A stretch of 9,559 bases of DNA from NCBI GenBank assembly GCA_050743385.1, contig JBOGFJ010000220.1, positions 1 to 9,559 of the forward strand, read 5' to 3'. Origin of the DNA: JACDBD01 sp050743385 (GTDB lineage Bacteria; Actinomycetota; Acidimicrobiia; IMCC26256; JACDBD01). The notes under the pieces are model-generated. The model ran no database searches. It was not told the origin of the DNA and saw only the letters and a list, made by a program, of their open reading frames with translations. Shown here one piece after another: positions 1 to 6,550 of this stretch. Positions within the stretch are counted from its first letter, which is position 1. Every line of letters begins with the position of its first letter. The translations under genes and the position numbers were made by a program.

Positions 1-1
1 G

Positions 2-319
2 GCCACCACGGTTCCGGGCGTCACCCGCTACGGCGATCCCGACCAGCGCGTGCCCCAACTGGTGTGCTTCGGGATCGAGGGAGTCGAGGCGGAGCCGGTA
101 CTGCTCGGGCTCGACCAGCGCGGGGTCGCGGTCCACTCGGGATCGGCGTGCTCGAGCGAGGCGCTGGAACCGTCGCCGATTCTCGAGGCCATGGGCGTCG
201 ACGCCGAGCGGTCGCTACGGGTGAGCGTGGGCTGGGACACGACCGACGCCGACATCGACGCGTTCCTCGACGCCTTCCCCGCCGTGGTCGACCGTCTGCG
301 AGCCCTGCGCGCCGGGTAA
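2..319 (+). CDS. Cysteine desulfurase, class-V aminotransferase fold (3' part only)
   Basis: This is the C-terminal 105 codons of a PLP-dependent cysteine desulfurase; the 5' end, with the PLP lysine, lies left of the window. The reading frame is open from base 2 to the TAA at 317-319. The diagnostic stretch is SGSACSSEALEPS, whose cysteine (codon 149-151) is the catalytic residue that takes sulfur from L-cysteine as a persulfide. The residues after it (EPSPILEAMG, then SLRVSVGW) match the IscS/NifS-type end of the family, and a short helical tail closes the protein. Such enzymes supply sulfur for Fe-S clusters or tRNA thiolation; which of these applies cannot be told here because upstream partners are not visible. 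The stop lies 5 bases before a long palindrome (325-429). GTG at 50 is an internal valine, not a start. Confidence 0.93.
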   Translation, partial: ATTVPGVTRYGDPDQRVPQLVCFGIEGVEAEPVLLGLDQRGVAVHSGSACSSEALEPSPILEAMGVDAERSLRVSVGWDTTDADIDAFLDAFPAVVDRLRALRAG

Positions 320-324
320 CACGT

Positions 325-429
325 CTGTTTGGTCAGTACTACCGGCTCTGCGACCGCTGCGCGCACAAGCGTTCCGGGACAGCGTGTGTGCACGAACCGG
401 GCGCCCAGTCGGTACTACTGACCAAACAG
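325..429. repeat. 105-bp near-complete imperfect palindrome between convergent genes
   Basis: The left arm 325-373 and right arm 381-429 are reverse complements around a centre at 377, with no insertions or deletions. Reading inward, 14 consecutive Watson-Crick pairs (325-338 with 416-429) are followed by one mismatch, five pairs, and a looser inner stem. That inner stem includes five pairs at 363-367 with 387-391 and ends in a 7-base loop (374-380). My count is 38 Watson-Crick pairs, 3 G:U and 8 mismatches over 49 positions. It fills almost all of the gap between the desulfurase stop (319) and the response-regulator stop (430-432). It could act as a bidirectional terminator or transcript-end structure, or be a small palindromic mobile repeat; no T-run follows either end and I see no target duplication. 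Confidence 0.85.
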
Positions 430-1086
430 TTAGTCCTGGGGCGCGACGAGGCCGTGGTCGAACGCGAACACGATTGCGGCGGCGCGGTCGCGGAGATCGA
501 GCTTGGTGAAGATATGGCCGATGTGGCTCTTGACCGTCGCCTCGCTCACGAAGAGGTCGCCGGCGATCTCGGCGTTGCTCGCGCCCCGCCCCATCATCTG
601 CAGCACGTCGAGCTCGCGGGGTGTGAGCGCATCGATGCGGACGCTGCCTCCGCTGTCGACCTCCGCAGTCGACCGGTAGGTCTCGAGCACCCGGGCCGTG
701 ACTGCAGGGTCGAGCCAGGCGCCGCCCTCCGCGACGACCCGGGTCGACCGGATCAGCTCCTCGCCGGGCGCGTCCTTCAGCTGGAACCCGGCGGCGCCGG
801 CGCGCAACGCGCCCGACAGCACCTCGTCGTCGTCGAACGTCGTCAGCACCAGCACGGGCGGGCCACCGTCGAGCGACCGAACCCGCCGCGTTGCTTCGAC
901 GCCGTCCACACCCTTCATGCGGATGTCCATGACCACGACATCGGGCGACGACCGGCGCACCTCGTCGACGACCCCACCGCCGTCGCTGCACTCCCCCACG
1001 ATCGCGAAGCCCTCGCTCTCGTGGAGGATGCGCCGCAGGCCCTCTCGTACCAGCGGCTGGTCGTCGACGAGGAGGACGCGGATCAT
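430..1086 (-). CDS. NarL/FixJ-family response regulator with LuxR-type HTH
   Basis: This is a two-component response regulator of 218 residues. The receiver domain (about 1-118) shows the acidic pair D8/D9, the phospho-acceptor D54 (in VVVMDIRM), the conserved T82 and K104 (in FQLKDA). The C-terminal LuxR/GerE DNA-binding domain starts near L154 (TPREL) and carries the recognition helix VSEATVKSHIGHIFTKL. I chose ATG at 1086 because it overlaps the kinase TGA as ATGA (1083-1086), which implies translational coupling, and because it gives the usual MIRVLLVDDQ start. A GTG six bases upstream (1092) is possible but less likely. It should be phosphorylated by the kinase encoded just upstream and act as a cytoplasmic dimeric transcription factor; its targets are unknown, and autoregulation or control of the divergent gene at 2389 is plausible. 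Its stop abuts the 325-429 palindrome. Confidence 0.95.
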   Translation of the reverse strand: MIRVLLVDDQPLVREGLRRILHESEGFAIVGECSDGGGVVDEVRRSSPDVVVMDIRMKGVDGVEATRRVRSLDGGPPVLVLTTFDDDEVLSGALRAGAAGFQLKDAPGEELIRSTRVVAEGGAWLDPAVTARVLETYRSTAEVDSGGSVRIDALTPRELDVLQMMGRGASNAEIAGDLFVSEATVKSHIGHIFTKLDLRDRAAAIVFAFDHGLVAPQD

Positions 1087-2255
1087 CCGCACCTACGCTT
1101 GGCGCGCGCGTCGGGGCCGGGCAGGGTCGCCTCGATGATCCACCCGCGATCGCCGCGACCGGCGCGCACCGACCCGCCCAGGAGCTCGGCCCGTTCCTTC
1201 ATCCCTGCGACGCCCCGGCCCTCGCCCACCGGGCCCGCGCTCCCGTTGCCGGAGTCGGCGACCTCCATGCGAATGACCTCGCCGTCGACGTCGAGGCACA
1301 CGGTCGCGGCGGCGCCGGGCGCGTGCCGCACCACGTTCGCGAGCGACTCCTGCGCGATCCGGTAGACGGCGAGGCCGGCGGCGTCGGGGATCCGGGTCGG
1401 ATCGCCCCGCAGTTGCAGCTCGACGTCGAGCCCGGCAGCGCGGAAGCCGCCGACGAGCTCGGGCAGGTCGACGGCGGTCGGCATCGGTTCGTCGGTACCG
1501 GACGCACCATCGCCGGCGAGGAGTCCCACCGTGCGACGGATGTCGGCCATGCTCGCCCGCCCCGCCCGCTCGGCCTCGAGCAGGGCCGCGGTCGCATCGG
1601 CGCGGTCCCCGCGCTCGAGCGCGAGACGTGCTCCGGTCAGATGCAGCATCGTCACCGAGAGCGTGTGGGCGACGACGTCGTGGATCTCGCGAGCGATGCG
1701 CGCCCGTTCCTCCGCCACGGCCCGCGCGGCCAGCGTCGCCTGCGAGGCCTTCGTCTCGGCGATCAGCCGGAACTGGGTCTGCACCGCGAACCCGCCTGCC
1801 CAGCCGAAGGCGATCCCGACGAGCCAGATGAAGGACTCGTCGAACCCGCCCCAGACCTCGAGTGCGAGGATCGCCGCCCACGACGCGCCCAAGACCACGA
1901 GCGCGGGTCGGAACGCCAGCCGGGTCGCCATCTCCGCGCAGAGCAGGACGAGGAAGAACGGCGCCAGCTCGGTCTCGGTGGGATCGCGCGCGATCGCGAC
2001 GACGGCACCGACGACGACCGGTACGAAGAGCCAGATCGGGACACCGACCCGCCTGACCGGGACGAGCACGGCGTCGATGAGCCAGGGCAGCACTGCGAGC
2101 AGCGCCCAGAGGCCAGCCGCGCGCGGCGGCGCAAGGGCGTCGTGCTGCACGATCAGGGGAACGACGACGGCGACGGCTATGGCAGCCGATGCAACCGGCC
2201 AGTACCACTGGTCGTGGTCCTCGAGGGCCCGCCTGTCCAGCGCGAGGAGCTTCAC
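1083..2255 (-). CDS. Membrane sensor histidine kinase, HisKA_3 type (DesK/NarX-like)
   Basis: This is the partner kinase of the downstream regulator. With the GTG start at 2255 it has 390 residues. About six hydrophobic segments (roughly 19-36, 46-67, 72-88, 98-115, 117-134, 142-159) form an integral-membrane sensor with short loops and no large extracytoplasmic domain, so the signal is probably sensed in or near the membrane. The HisKA_3 dimerisation helix follows, with RIAREIHDVVAHTLS carrying the phospho-accepting histidine at about 192. The ATPase domain shows the N box (ESLANVVRHA, Asn about 307) and the glycine boxes (VADSGNGS, GRGVAGMKER). The open frame extends to a GTG at 2342, but those extra 29 residues are Pro/Gly/Arg-rich and unlike a kinase start. 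A TAGGCT box seven bases before GTG 2255 suggests a leaderless mRNA starting there. The ligand is unknown. Confidence 0.92.
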   Translation of the reverse strand: MKLLALDRRALEDHDQWYWPVASAAIAVAVVVPLIVQHDALAPPRAAGLWALLAVLPWLIDAVLVPVRRVGVPIWLFVPVVVGAVVAIARDPTETELAPFFLVLLCAEMATRLAFRPALVVLGASWAAILALEVWGGFDESFIWLVGIAFGWAGGFAVQTQFRLIAETKASQATLAARAVAEERARIAREIHDVVAHTLSVTMLHLTGARLALERGDRADATAALLEAERAGRASMADIRRTVGLLAGDGASGTDEPMPTAVDLPELVGGFRAAGLDVELQLRGDPTRIPDAAGLAVYRIAQESLANVVRHAPGAAATVCLDVDGEVIRMEVADSGNGSAGPVGEGRGVAGMKERAELLGGSVRAGRGDRGWIIEATLPGPDARAKRRCG

Positions 2256-2291
2256 CCGTATCAGCCTACGGATCGCGTTCCGCCCGCGGCA
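2256..2291 (-). promoter_or_regulatory. Predicted leaderless promoter of the kinase/regulator operon
   Basis: On the minus strand a TAGGCT -10 box (2268-2263) stands seven bases before the GTG at 2255, so transcription would begin at or next to the start codon. The -35 position at 17-bp spacing (2291-2286, TGCCGC) is a poor match. No Shine-Dalgarno sequence precedes this GTG, which agrees with a leaderless transcript. Confidence 0.45.
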
Positions 2292-2348
2292 TCCCACTGT
2301 GGTCGGGTTCGCGGTTCCCCCCGGAGTCGGAGCGCGAACCACCGTAAT

Positions 2349-2362
2349 TCCGATGTGTCGGA
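2349..2362. promoter_or_regulatory. Short inverted repeat, possible operator
   Basis: TCCGA (2349-2353) and TCGGA (2358-2362) are perfect inverted 5-bp arms around TGTG. The site overlaps the expected -35 region of the promoter at 2377-2382, in the divergent region between the kinase and the cyclic-nucleotide-fold gene. It could be an operator for the adjacent response regulator or another factor. It is short, so chance is a real alternative in this GC-rich DNA. Confidence 0.3.
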
Positions 2363-2388
2363 GGCGGTGCGTCCCGTACGGTCGTCAC
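2354..2388 (+). promoter_or_regulatory. Predicted leaderless promoter of the cyclic-nucleotide-fold gene
   Basis: The -10 box TACGGT (2377-2382) lies six bases before ATG 2389, so the transcript should start at or within a base or two of the start codon. The -35 position (2354-2359, TGTGTC) is weak. The same TACGGT arrangement recurs before the rhodanese gene at 6538. Confidence 0.45.
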
Positions 2389-2871
2389 ATGCGACGGCAA
2401 CCGCGCACCGAGCTCCTCGACGAGCTGGCGAGGGTCCCCCTCTTCGCGGGGCTGTGGCGCCGCGACCTCCTCCGGGTCGCCGCCGCGGTCGAGGTCGTCG
2501 ACGTCGACGCCGGTACCGAGGTCGTCCGCCAGAGCGACGCGGGTCACGACCTCTACGTGGTCGTGCAGGGCAGCGCCACCGTGGTGGAAGACGGCCGCCC
2601 CGCCGCGATGCTCGGACCCGGCGACACCTTCGGCGAGACGGGGGTGTTCGCGGGTGCCCGCCACCCCGCGACCGTCGTCGCCGCCGACCCCTTGCGACTG
2701 GCCGTGCTCGGAAGACGGGCGGCGTTCGGCCTGCTCCATGTCGTGCCCCAGCTCGCTCCGCACCTGCTGCGGGGAATGGCCGCCCGCCTCGGGCATCGCG
2801 CCGAGACGCGCGTCGGCGCAGCCGCGCGCGGTGGGCACTCGCGACCCGGGCGAGGTCGTTCAACGGTGTGA
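2389..2871 (+). CDS. Stand-alone cyclic-nucleotide-binding (CAP_ED) domain protein
   Basis: This 160-residue protein consists almost entirely of one cyclic-nucleotide-binding beta-barrel. LARVPLFAGL (14-23) is the usual lead-in helix, GHDLYVVVQGSATVV (52-66) the central strands, and LGPGDTFGETGVFAG (75-89) the phosphate-binding cassette. The Glu of the cassette (E83) is present. The Arg expected three residues before the conserved AT is His92, with an Arg one position earlier (R91), so binding of cAMP or cGMP is doubtful. There is no helix-turn-helix, so it is not a Crp-type regulator by itself; the tail from about 140 is short, basic and probably disordered. Such single-domain proteins are common and mostly of unknown role. 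I chose ATG 2389 because the lead-in helix follows at once and a TACGGT box precedes it; ATG 2353 would add 12 unlikely residues. It is divergent from the kinase gene. Confidence 0.85.
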   Translation: MRRQPRTELLDELARVPLFAGLWRRDLLRVAAAVEVVDVDAGTEVVRQSDAGHDLYVVVQGSATVVEDGRPAAMLGPGDTFGETGVFAGARHPATVVAADPLRLAVLGRRAAFGLLHVVPQLAPHLLRGMAARLGHRAETRVGAAARGGHSRPGRGRSTV

Positions 2872-2879
2872 ACCCTCCA

Positions 2880-2896
2880 CCGACGCCGGGCGTCGG
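2880..2896 (+). terminator. Short GC-rich hairpin after the cyclic-nucleotide-fold gene
   Basis: CCGACGC (2880-2886), a CGG loop and GCGTCGG (2890-2896) form a perfect 7-bp stem starting eight bases after the TGA at 2869-2871. There is no following T-run, so this would be the U-tract-less type often proposed in high-GC actinobacteria. It separates this gene from the peptidase gene at 2948. Confidence 0.5.
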
Positions 2897-2947
2897 AGCA
2901 GGAGATGGAACGGAGGCTGTTCGGCCGGTCGGGCACGATGTGACGGC

Positions 2948-4150
2948 ATGAGACGCGCCGCGTGGGCCGGTATCAGCGCCGTGATCGCGCTCGCGGCCTT
3001 CGGGGCGGGCGCGTTCGCGCTGCTACGCGAGCCGTCGGGGTCGACCGACACCGATCGTGCCGCGCCCTCGACGGCGCCGCCGTCGTCGTCGGCCCCCTCG
3101 TCGACCGTGCCTGCGATCGAGCAGGCGCCGACCCTGCTCGTGTGGACGTCGGGCGGCATGCCGGCTGCGCTTACCGACGAGATCGGCGCGCTTCCGGGTG
3201 TGCTGCGCACGACGACGGTCCTCGGTGACCTCGTCGACCTCGTGGCGACCACCGACGCGAACGGCGGCCCGGTCGACGCCGCCCCGGCGGGCATGCGCAT
3301 CCCCCTCGATGGCTTCGCGGTCGATCCCGCGAGCTATGCCCCGTTCGCAGGCACTGCCGACCGCGACGCGATCGCGCGCCTTCAGCCGGGCGAGGCGCTC
3401 CTGGGCGCGACGTCGGCCGGTCTCCGTCGGCTCGGTCCGGGTGGCGCGCTCGAGCTCGCCAACGGCAGCCGCGTGACCGTCACCGGCGTCGTCGCCGACG
3501 AATCGGTGGGCGCGGCCGAGGTGGTGGTCGCGGCATCGGGCGCACCGGCCGTCGGCATCGATACGCCGCGCTTCCTCCTGGTCGCGTACTCGGGTGAGCG
3601 CGCCGCACTGGAAGCCGCGGTCGCCGGGCTGGTGCCGGGCCGGCCGGTGCGGTTCCGCGCGGCCGGCGAGACGCGGTTCCTCCGCCACGCCGACCTGGTG
3701 CTCCCGCAGTCACTGGTCAAGGAGCGGTTCGGCGAGTTCGCCTACCGTCCCGGCGCCGACCGCTTCGTCATGGTCGACCCGGGCTACGAGGCCGCCAACA
3801 TCGTCACCGCGCCCGTCCCCATCCTCGGCCCGATCACGTGCCACCGCGCCGTGCTTCCCGCGCTCGAGGGTGCACTGCGCGAGCTCGAGCAACGCGGCCT
3901 GGCGTCGCTGATCGATCCGGCCGGCTACCAGGGTTGCTTCGTCGCCTCGATCATCCCCGGGTCGGGCGGCGTCTCGCGCCATTCGTGGGGCATCGCCGTC
4001 GACGTCAACGTCCTGCCCAACCCCGGTGGGCTGCCGTCGTTCGCCGATCCGCAGCTCGAGGAGGTGATGGAGCGCTGGGGCTTCGTCCCGGGCTCACGTT
4101 TCATCAACAGCGATCCCGGCCACTTCGAGTACGTGCGACCGCCGACGTGA
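2948..4150 (+). CDS. Exported M15-family metallopeptidase (M15_4-like) with an extra N-terminal domain
   Basis: This is a predicted cell-wall peptidase of 400 residues, anchored or secreted by an N-terminal hydrophobic segment (about 6-26, preceded by RR). No lipobox cysteine is seen. A Ser/Pro/Thr/Ala-rich linker (30-58) follows. Residues about 60-245 form a separate alpha/beta region containing LLGATSAGLRRLGPGGALELANG and VTVTGVVADESVGAAEVVVA, which recalls the extracytoplasmic core domain of MacB/FtsX-like permeases; that resemblance is by eye only. The C-terminal peptidase has SRHSWGIAVDVN (H345, D352) and SDPGHFEYV (D389, H392). Together these are the M15 zinc ligands His/Asp/His and a likely general acid/base Asp. 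C298 and C330 could form a disulfide. M15 enzymes cut D-Ala or L-Ala-D-Glu bonds in peptidoglycan; which applies here is open. No Shine-Dalgarno precedes ATG 2948; a CACGAT box at 2934-2939 may be its -10. Confidence 0.85.
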   Translation: MRRAAWAGISAVIALAAFGAGAFALLREPSGSTDTDRAAPSTAPPSSSAPSSTVPAIEQAPTLLVWTSGGMPAALTDEIGALPGVLRTTTVLGDLVDLVATTDANGGPVDAAPAGMRIPLDGFAVDPASYAPFAGTADRDAIARLQPGEALLGATSAGLRRLGPGGALELANGSRVTVTGVVADESVGAAEVVVAASGAPAVGIDTPRFLLVAYSGERAALEAAVAGLVPGRPVRFRAAGETRFLRHADLVLPQSLVKERFGEFAYRPGADRFVMVDPGYEAANIVTAPVPILGPITCHRAVLPALEGALRELEQRGLASLIDPAGYQGCFVASIIPGSGGVSRHSWGIAVDVNVLPNPGGLPSFADPQLEEVMERWGFVPGSRFINSDPGHFEYVRPPT

Positions 4151-4162
4151 CCGGCGAGACGA

Positions 4163-6457
4163 TCACCCGCGGCGCAGCACGTTGAGGGCGGACCCCGCCC
4201 GGAACCACTCGATGTGCTCCGGTGACATCGTGTGGGTCGTGTCGAACTCGTCGCTCGTACCGTCGGCATGGTGCACGACGACGTGCACGGGCACGTCGGG
4301 GGCGAGCCCGTCGAGCCCGACGATGTCGATCGTGTCTTCGAGACGGATCGTGTCGTAGTCGCCCGGGTCCTTGAACGTGAGCGCGAGAATCCCCTGCTTC
4401 TTGAGGTTGGCCTCGTGGATGCGGGCGAACGACCGCACGATGATCGCCCGACCGCCCATGTAGCGCGGTTCCATGGCCGCGTGCTCCCGCGACGAGCCCT
4501 CGCCGTAGTTCTCGTCGCCCACGGCTACCCAGCCGACGCCGCCTTCTTTGTAGGCCCGGGCCAGATCGGGCAGCGGCACGGTCGAGCCGTCGCGCACGTC
4601 GACGCCCTGGCCCGATGCCCCCGGCGTGAACGCGTTGTTCACGCCGGTGAAGAGGTTCTGGGAGATGTTCGTGAGGTGACCTCGGTAGCGCAGCCAGGGA
4701 CCCGCGGGCGAGATGTGGTCGGTGGTGCACTTGCCCTGGGCCTTGAGCAGGACCCGGAGGCCGGCGATGTCGGTGCCTTCCCACGGCGGGAACGGCTCGA
4801 GCAGCTCGAGGCGCTCCGAGTCGGGCCGCACGACGACGGCGACGCTCCCGGGGTTCGCGGCCGGCGCGATGAAGCCCGACTCACCCGGGTCGAAGCCCTT
4901 GCCGGGGAGCTCGTCGCCGACGGGAGGCTCGAGCCGAACCTCGGCGCCGTCGCGGCCGGCGATCGGCTCGTGCACGAAGTCGACGTCGAGGCGGCCGGTG
5001 AGGGCCATGCCCACCACCGTCTCGGGTGACCCGATGAACGACAGCGTCTCGGCGTTGCCGTCGTTGCGGCGAGGGAAGTTGCGGTTGAACGAGCTGACGA
5101 TCGTGTTGCGGTCGCCCATCGTGATGTCGTCGCGCTTCCACTGCCCGATGCAGGGCCCGCAGGCGTTGGCGAGCACGGTCGCGCCGATCGCCTCGAGATC
5201 GTCGAGGTAGCCGTCGCGTTCGATCGTGGCCCGCACCTGCTCCGACCCGGGTGTGATCAGGAGCGGTGATCGCACGCGCAGTCCGGCGGCATGAGCCTGG
5301 CGGGCGACGTGGGCGGCGCGCCCGATGTCCTCGTAGGAGGAGTTCGTGCACGAGCCGACGAGGGCGTAGGAGATGTCGAGCGGGTAGTCCTCCGAGCGCG
5401 CGGCCTGCTTCATCTCCGAGATCGGCCGGTCGAGATCGGGTGAGTGCGGCCCCACGAGGTGCGGCTCGAGCTGGTCGAGGTCGATCTCGACGACCCGGTC
5501 GAAGAACCGTTCGGGGTCGGCCGCCACTTCGGGGTCGACGCGCAGGTGGGAGGCCGAGGCCGTCGCGAGGTCGGCGATCGCCTCGCGCCCGGTGGCCTTG
5601 AGGTACATGGCCGCGCGATCGTCGTAGGGAAAGATCGAGCAGGTGGCGCCGATCTCGGCGCCCATGTTGCAGATCGTCGCCTTGCCCGTCGCCGAGATCG
5701 ACTCGGCGCCGGGGCCGAAGTACTCGACGATCGCGCCGGTGCCCCCCTTCACCGTGAGGATGCCCGCGACCTTCAAGATCACGTCCTTGGACGCCGTCCA
5801 TCCCGAGAGCTGCCCGGTGAGATGCACGCCGATGACGCGGGGGACACGGGTGTTGAACGGCCAGCCGGCCATCACGTCGACGGCGTCGGCACCACCCACA
5901 CCGATCGCGACCATCGCGAGCCCGCCGGCGTTGGGCGTGTGGCTGTCGGTGCCGATCATCATCCCGCCGGGGAAGGCGTACTGCTCGAGCACGACCTGGT
6001 GGATGATTCCCGAACCGGGCTTCCAGAACCCGATGCCGTACTTCTCCGACACCGTACGGAGGAACTCGTAGACCTCCGAGTTGGCGTCGACGGCGTTCTT
6101 GAGATCGATGTCGGCGCCGAGGTGCGCCTGGATGAGGTGGTCGCAGTGCACCGTCGTGGGCACGGCCACGCGCGGGAGCCCGGCGGTCACGAACTGGAGC
6201 AGGGCCATCTGGGCGGTGGCGTCCTGCATCGCGACCCGGTCGGGCCGGTAGTCGGCGTAGTCGACGCCGCGGTCGAGCCCGATCGTCTCGGGGTCGTCGG
6301 CGTGGCTGATGAGCACCTTCTCCGCGAACGTCAGCGGCCGCCCGAGGCGACGGCGGGCGATCTCGATCCGTGCGGGCATGCGCTCGTAGGCCGCCTCGAC
6401 GAGCTCGACGGGGGTGGTCGGGCCTTCGACTTCGGCGGCTTCGGGGGTTCCTGCCAT
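4163..6457 (-). CDS. acn: Aconitate hydratase, mitochondrial-type
   Basis: This is a [4Fe-4S] enzyme of the TCA cycle that interconverts citrate, cis-aconitate and isocitrate in the cytoplasm. It has 764 residues and is complete, close to the mitochondrial aconitase length and well short of the roughly 890 of the AcnA/IRP1 type. Domains 1-3 carry MIGTDSHTPNAGGL (D171, H173) and the three cluster cysteines: C370 in VGSCTNSS and C433/C436 in NACGPCIGQW. The swivel domain carries QGKCTTDHISPAGP (574-587), GDENYGEGSSREHAAMEPR (647-665, with the catalytic Ser near 655-656) and SFARIHEANLKKQG. No key residue appears missing. ATG 6457 is preceded at six bases by GAGAGGA, a good Shine-Dalgarno. Its TGA is 12 bp from the convergent peptidase stop. 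AcnB and 2-methylisocitrate dehydratase are less likely because the layout and motifs are those of the mitochondrial group. Confidence 0.95.
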   Translation of the reverse strand: MAGTPEAAEVEGPTTPVELVEAAYERMPARIEIARRRLGRPLTFAEKVLISHADDPETIGLDRGVDYADYRPDRVAMQDATAQMALLQFVTAGLPRVAVPTTVHCDHLIQAHLGADIDLKNAVDANSEVYEFLRTVSEKYGIGFWKPGSGIIHQVVLEQYAFPGGMMIGTDSHTPNAGGLAMVAIGVGGADAVDVMAGWPFNTRVPRVIGVHLTGQLSGWTASKDVILKVAGILTVKGGTGAIVEYFGPGAESISATGKATICNMGAEIGATCSIFPYDDRAAMYLKATGREAIADLATASASHLRVDPEVAADPERFFDRVVEIDLDQLEPHLVGPHSPDLDRPISEMKQAARSEDYPLDISYALVGSCTNSSYEDIGRAAHVARQAHAAGLRVRSPLLITPGSEQVRATIERDGYLDDLEAIGATVLANACGPCIGQWKRDDITMGDRNTIVSSFNRNFPRRNDGNAETLSFIGSPETVVGMALTGRLDVDFVHEPIAGRDGAEVRLEPPVGDELPGKGFDPGESGFIAPAANPGSVAVVVRPDSERLELLEPFPPWEGTDIAGLRVLLKAQGKCTTDHISPAGPWLRYRGHLTNISQNLFTGVNNAFTPGASGQGVDVRDGSTVPLPDLARAYKEGGVGWVAVGDENYGEGSSREHAAMEPRYMGGRAIIVRSFARIHEANLKKQGILALTFKDPGDYDTIRLEDTIDIVGLDGLAPDVPVHVVVHHADGTSDEFDTTHTMSPEHIEWFRAGSALNVLRRG

Positions 6458-6463
6458 GGGACG

Positions 6464-6470
6464 TCCTCTC
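6464..6470 (-). promoter_or_regulatory. Shine-Dalgarno of the aconitase gene
   Basis: The minus strand reads GAGAGGA here, six bases before ATG 6457. It fixes the aconitase start and contrasts with the SD-less, apparently leaderless genes nearby. Confidence 0.75.
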
Positions 6471-6480
6471 TCACTGCTCT

Positions 6481-6493
6481 CTTCCAGAGGCTA
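6481..6493 (-). promoter_or_regulatory. Candidate -10 region of the aconitase promoter
   Basis: The minus strand reads TAGCCT at 6493-6488, matching TANNNT. It would place the transcript start near 6481 and give a leader of about 24 bases that contains the Shine-Dalgarno. No clear -35 box is seen upstream. Confidence 0.4.
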
Positions 6494-6514
6494 CGTCAGC
6501 ACGCCCAGTCGGCA

Positions 6515-6550
6515 TTCCCCGGAACGGGCGAACGTCCTACGGTGACGGCC
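6515..6550 (+). promoter_or_regulatory. Predicted leaderless promoter of the rhodanese gene
   Basis: The -10 box TACGGT (6538-6543) stands seven bases before GTG 6551. The -35 position at 17-bp spacing (6515-6520, TTCCCC) is partial and forms part of a TTCC-CC-GGAA dyad (6515-6524). No Shine-Dalgarno is present, in keeping with a leaderless mRNA. It is divergent from the aconitase promoter in a 93-bp gap. Confidence 0.45.

Noticed and set aside
314..435. The palindrome as an integron attC site
   Set aside because: AAC (318-320) and GTT (429-431) flank it, but GTTAGTC does not fit GTTRRRY, GGGTAAC does not fit RYYYAAC, and the spacing of the two sides is unequal. No integrase or cassette context is present.
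2256..2342. Kinase start at GTG 2342
   Set aside because: The extra 29 residues are low-complexity and would overlap the predicted promoter; GTG 2255 with a TAGGCT box fits better.
2349..2362. Crp-type binding site because a cyclic-nucleotide-fold gene is downstream
   Set aside because: The arms do not match TGTGA-N6-TCACA, and the encoded protein has no DNA-binding domain.
2353..2388. Start of the cyclic-nucleotide-fold gene at ATG 2353
   Set aside because: It would add a Cys/Arg-rich dozen residues not seen before this domain and would put the TACGGT -10 box inside the gene.
1323..2951. Long plus-strand open frames (1323-2951, 1531-2388 part, 64-1365) across the kinase and regulator
   Set aside because: They are Arg/Pro/Gly/Ala-rich with no recognisable domain and run antisense to well-supported genes. 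Long antisense frames are expected at this G+C.
5444..6550. Plus-strand frame opposite aconitase that continues into the rhodanese, as if a larger fusion protein
   Set aside because: The upstream part is the antisense shadow of aconitase; only the part from 6551 has rhodanese sequence, and a -10 box lies just before it.
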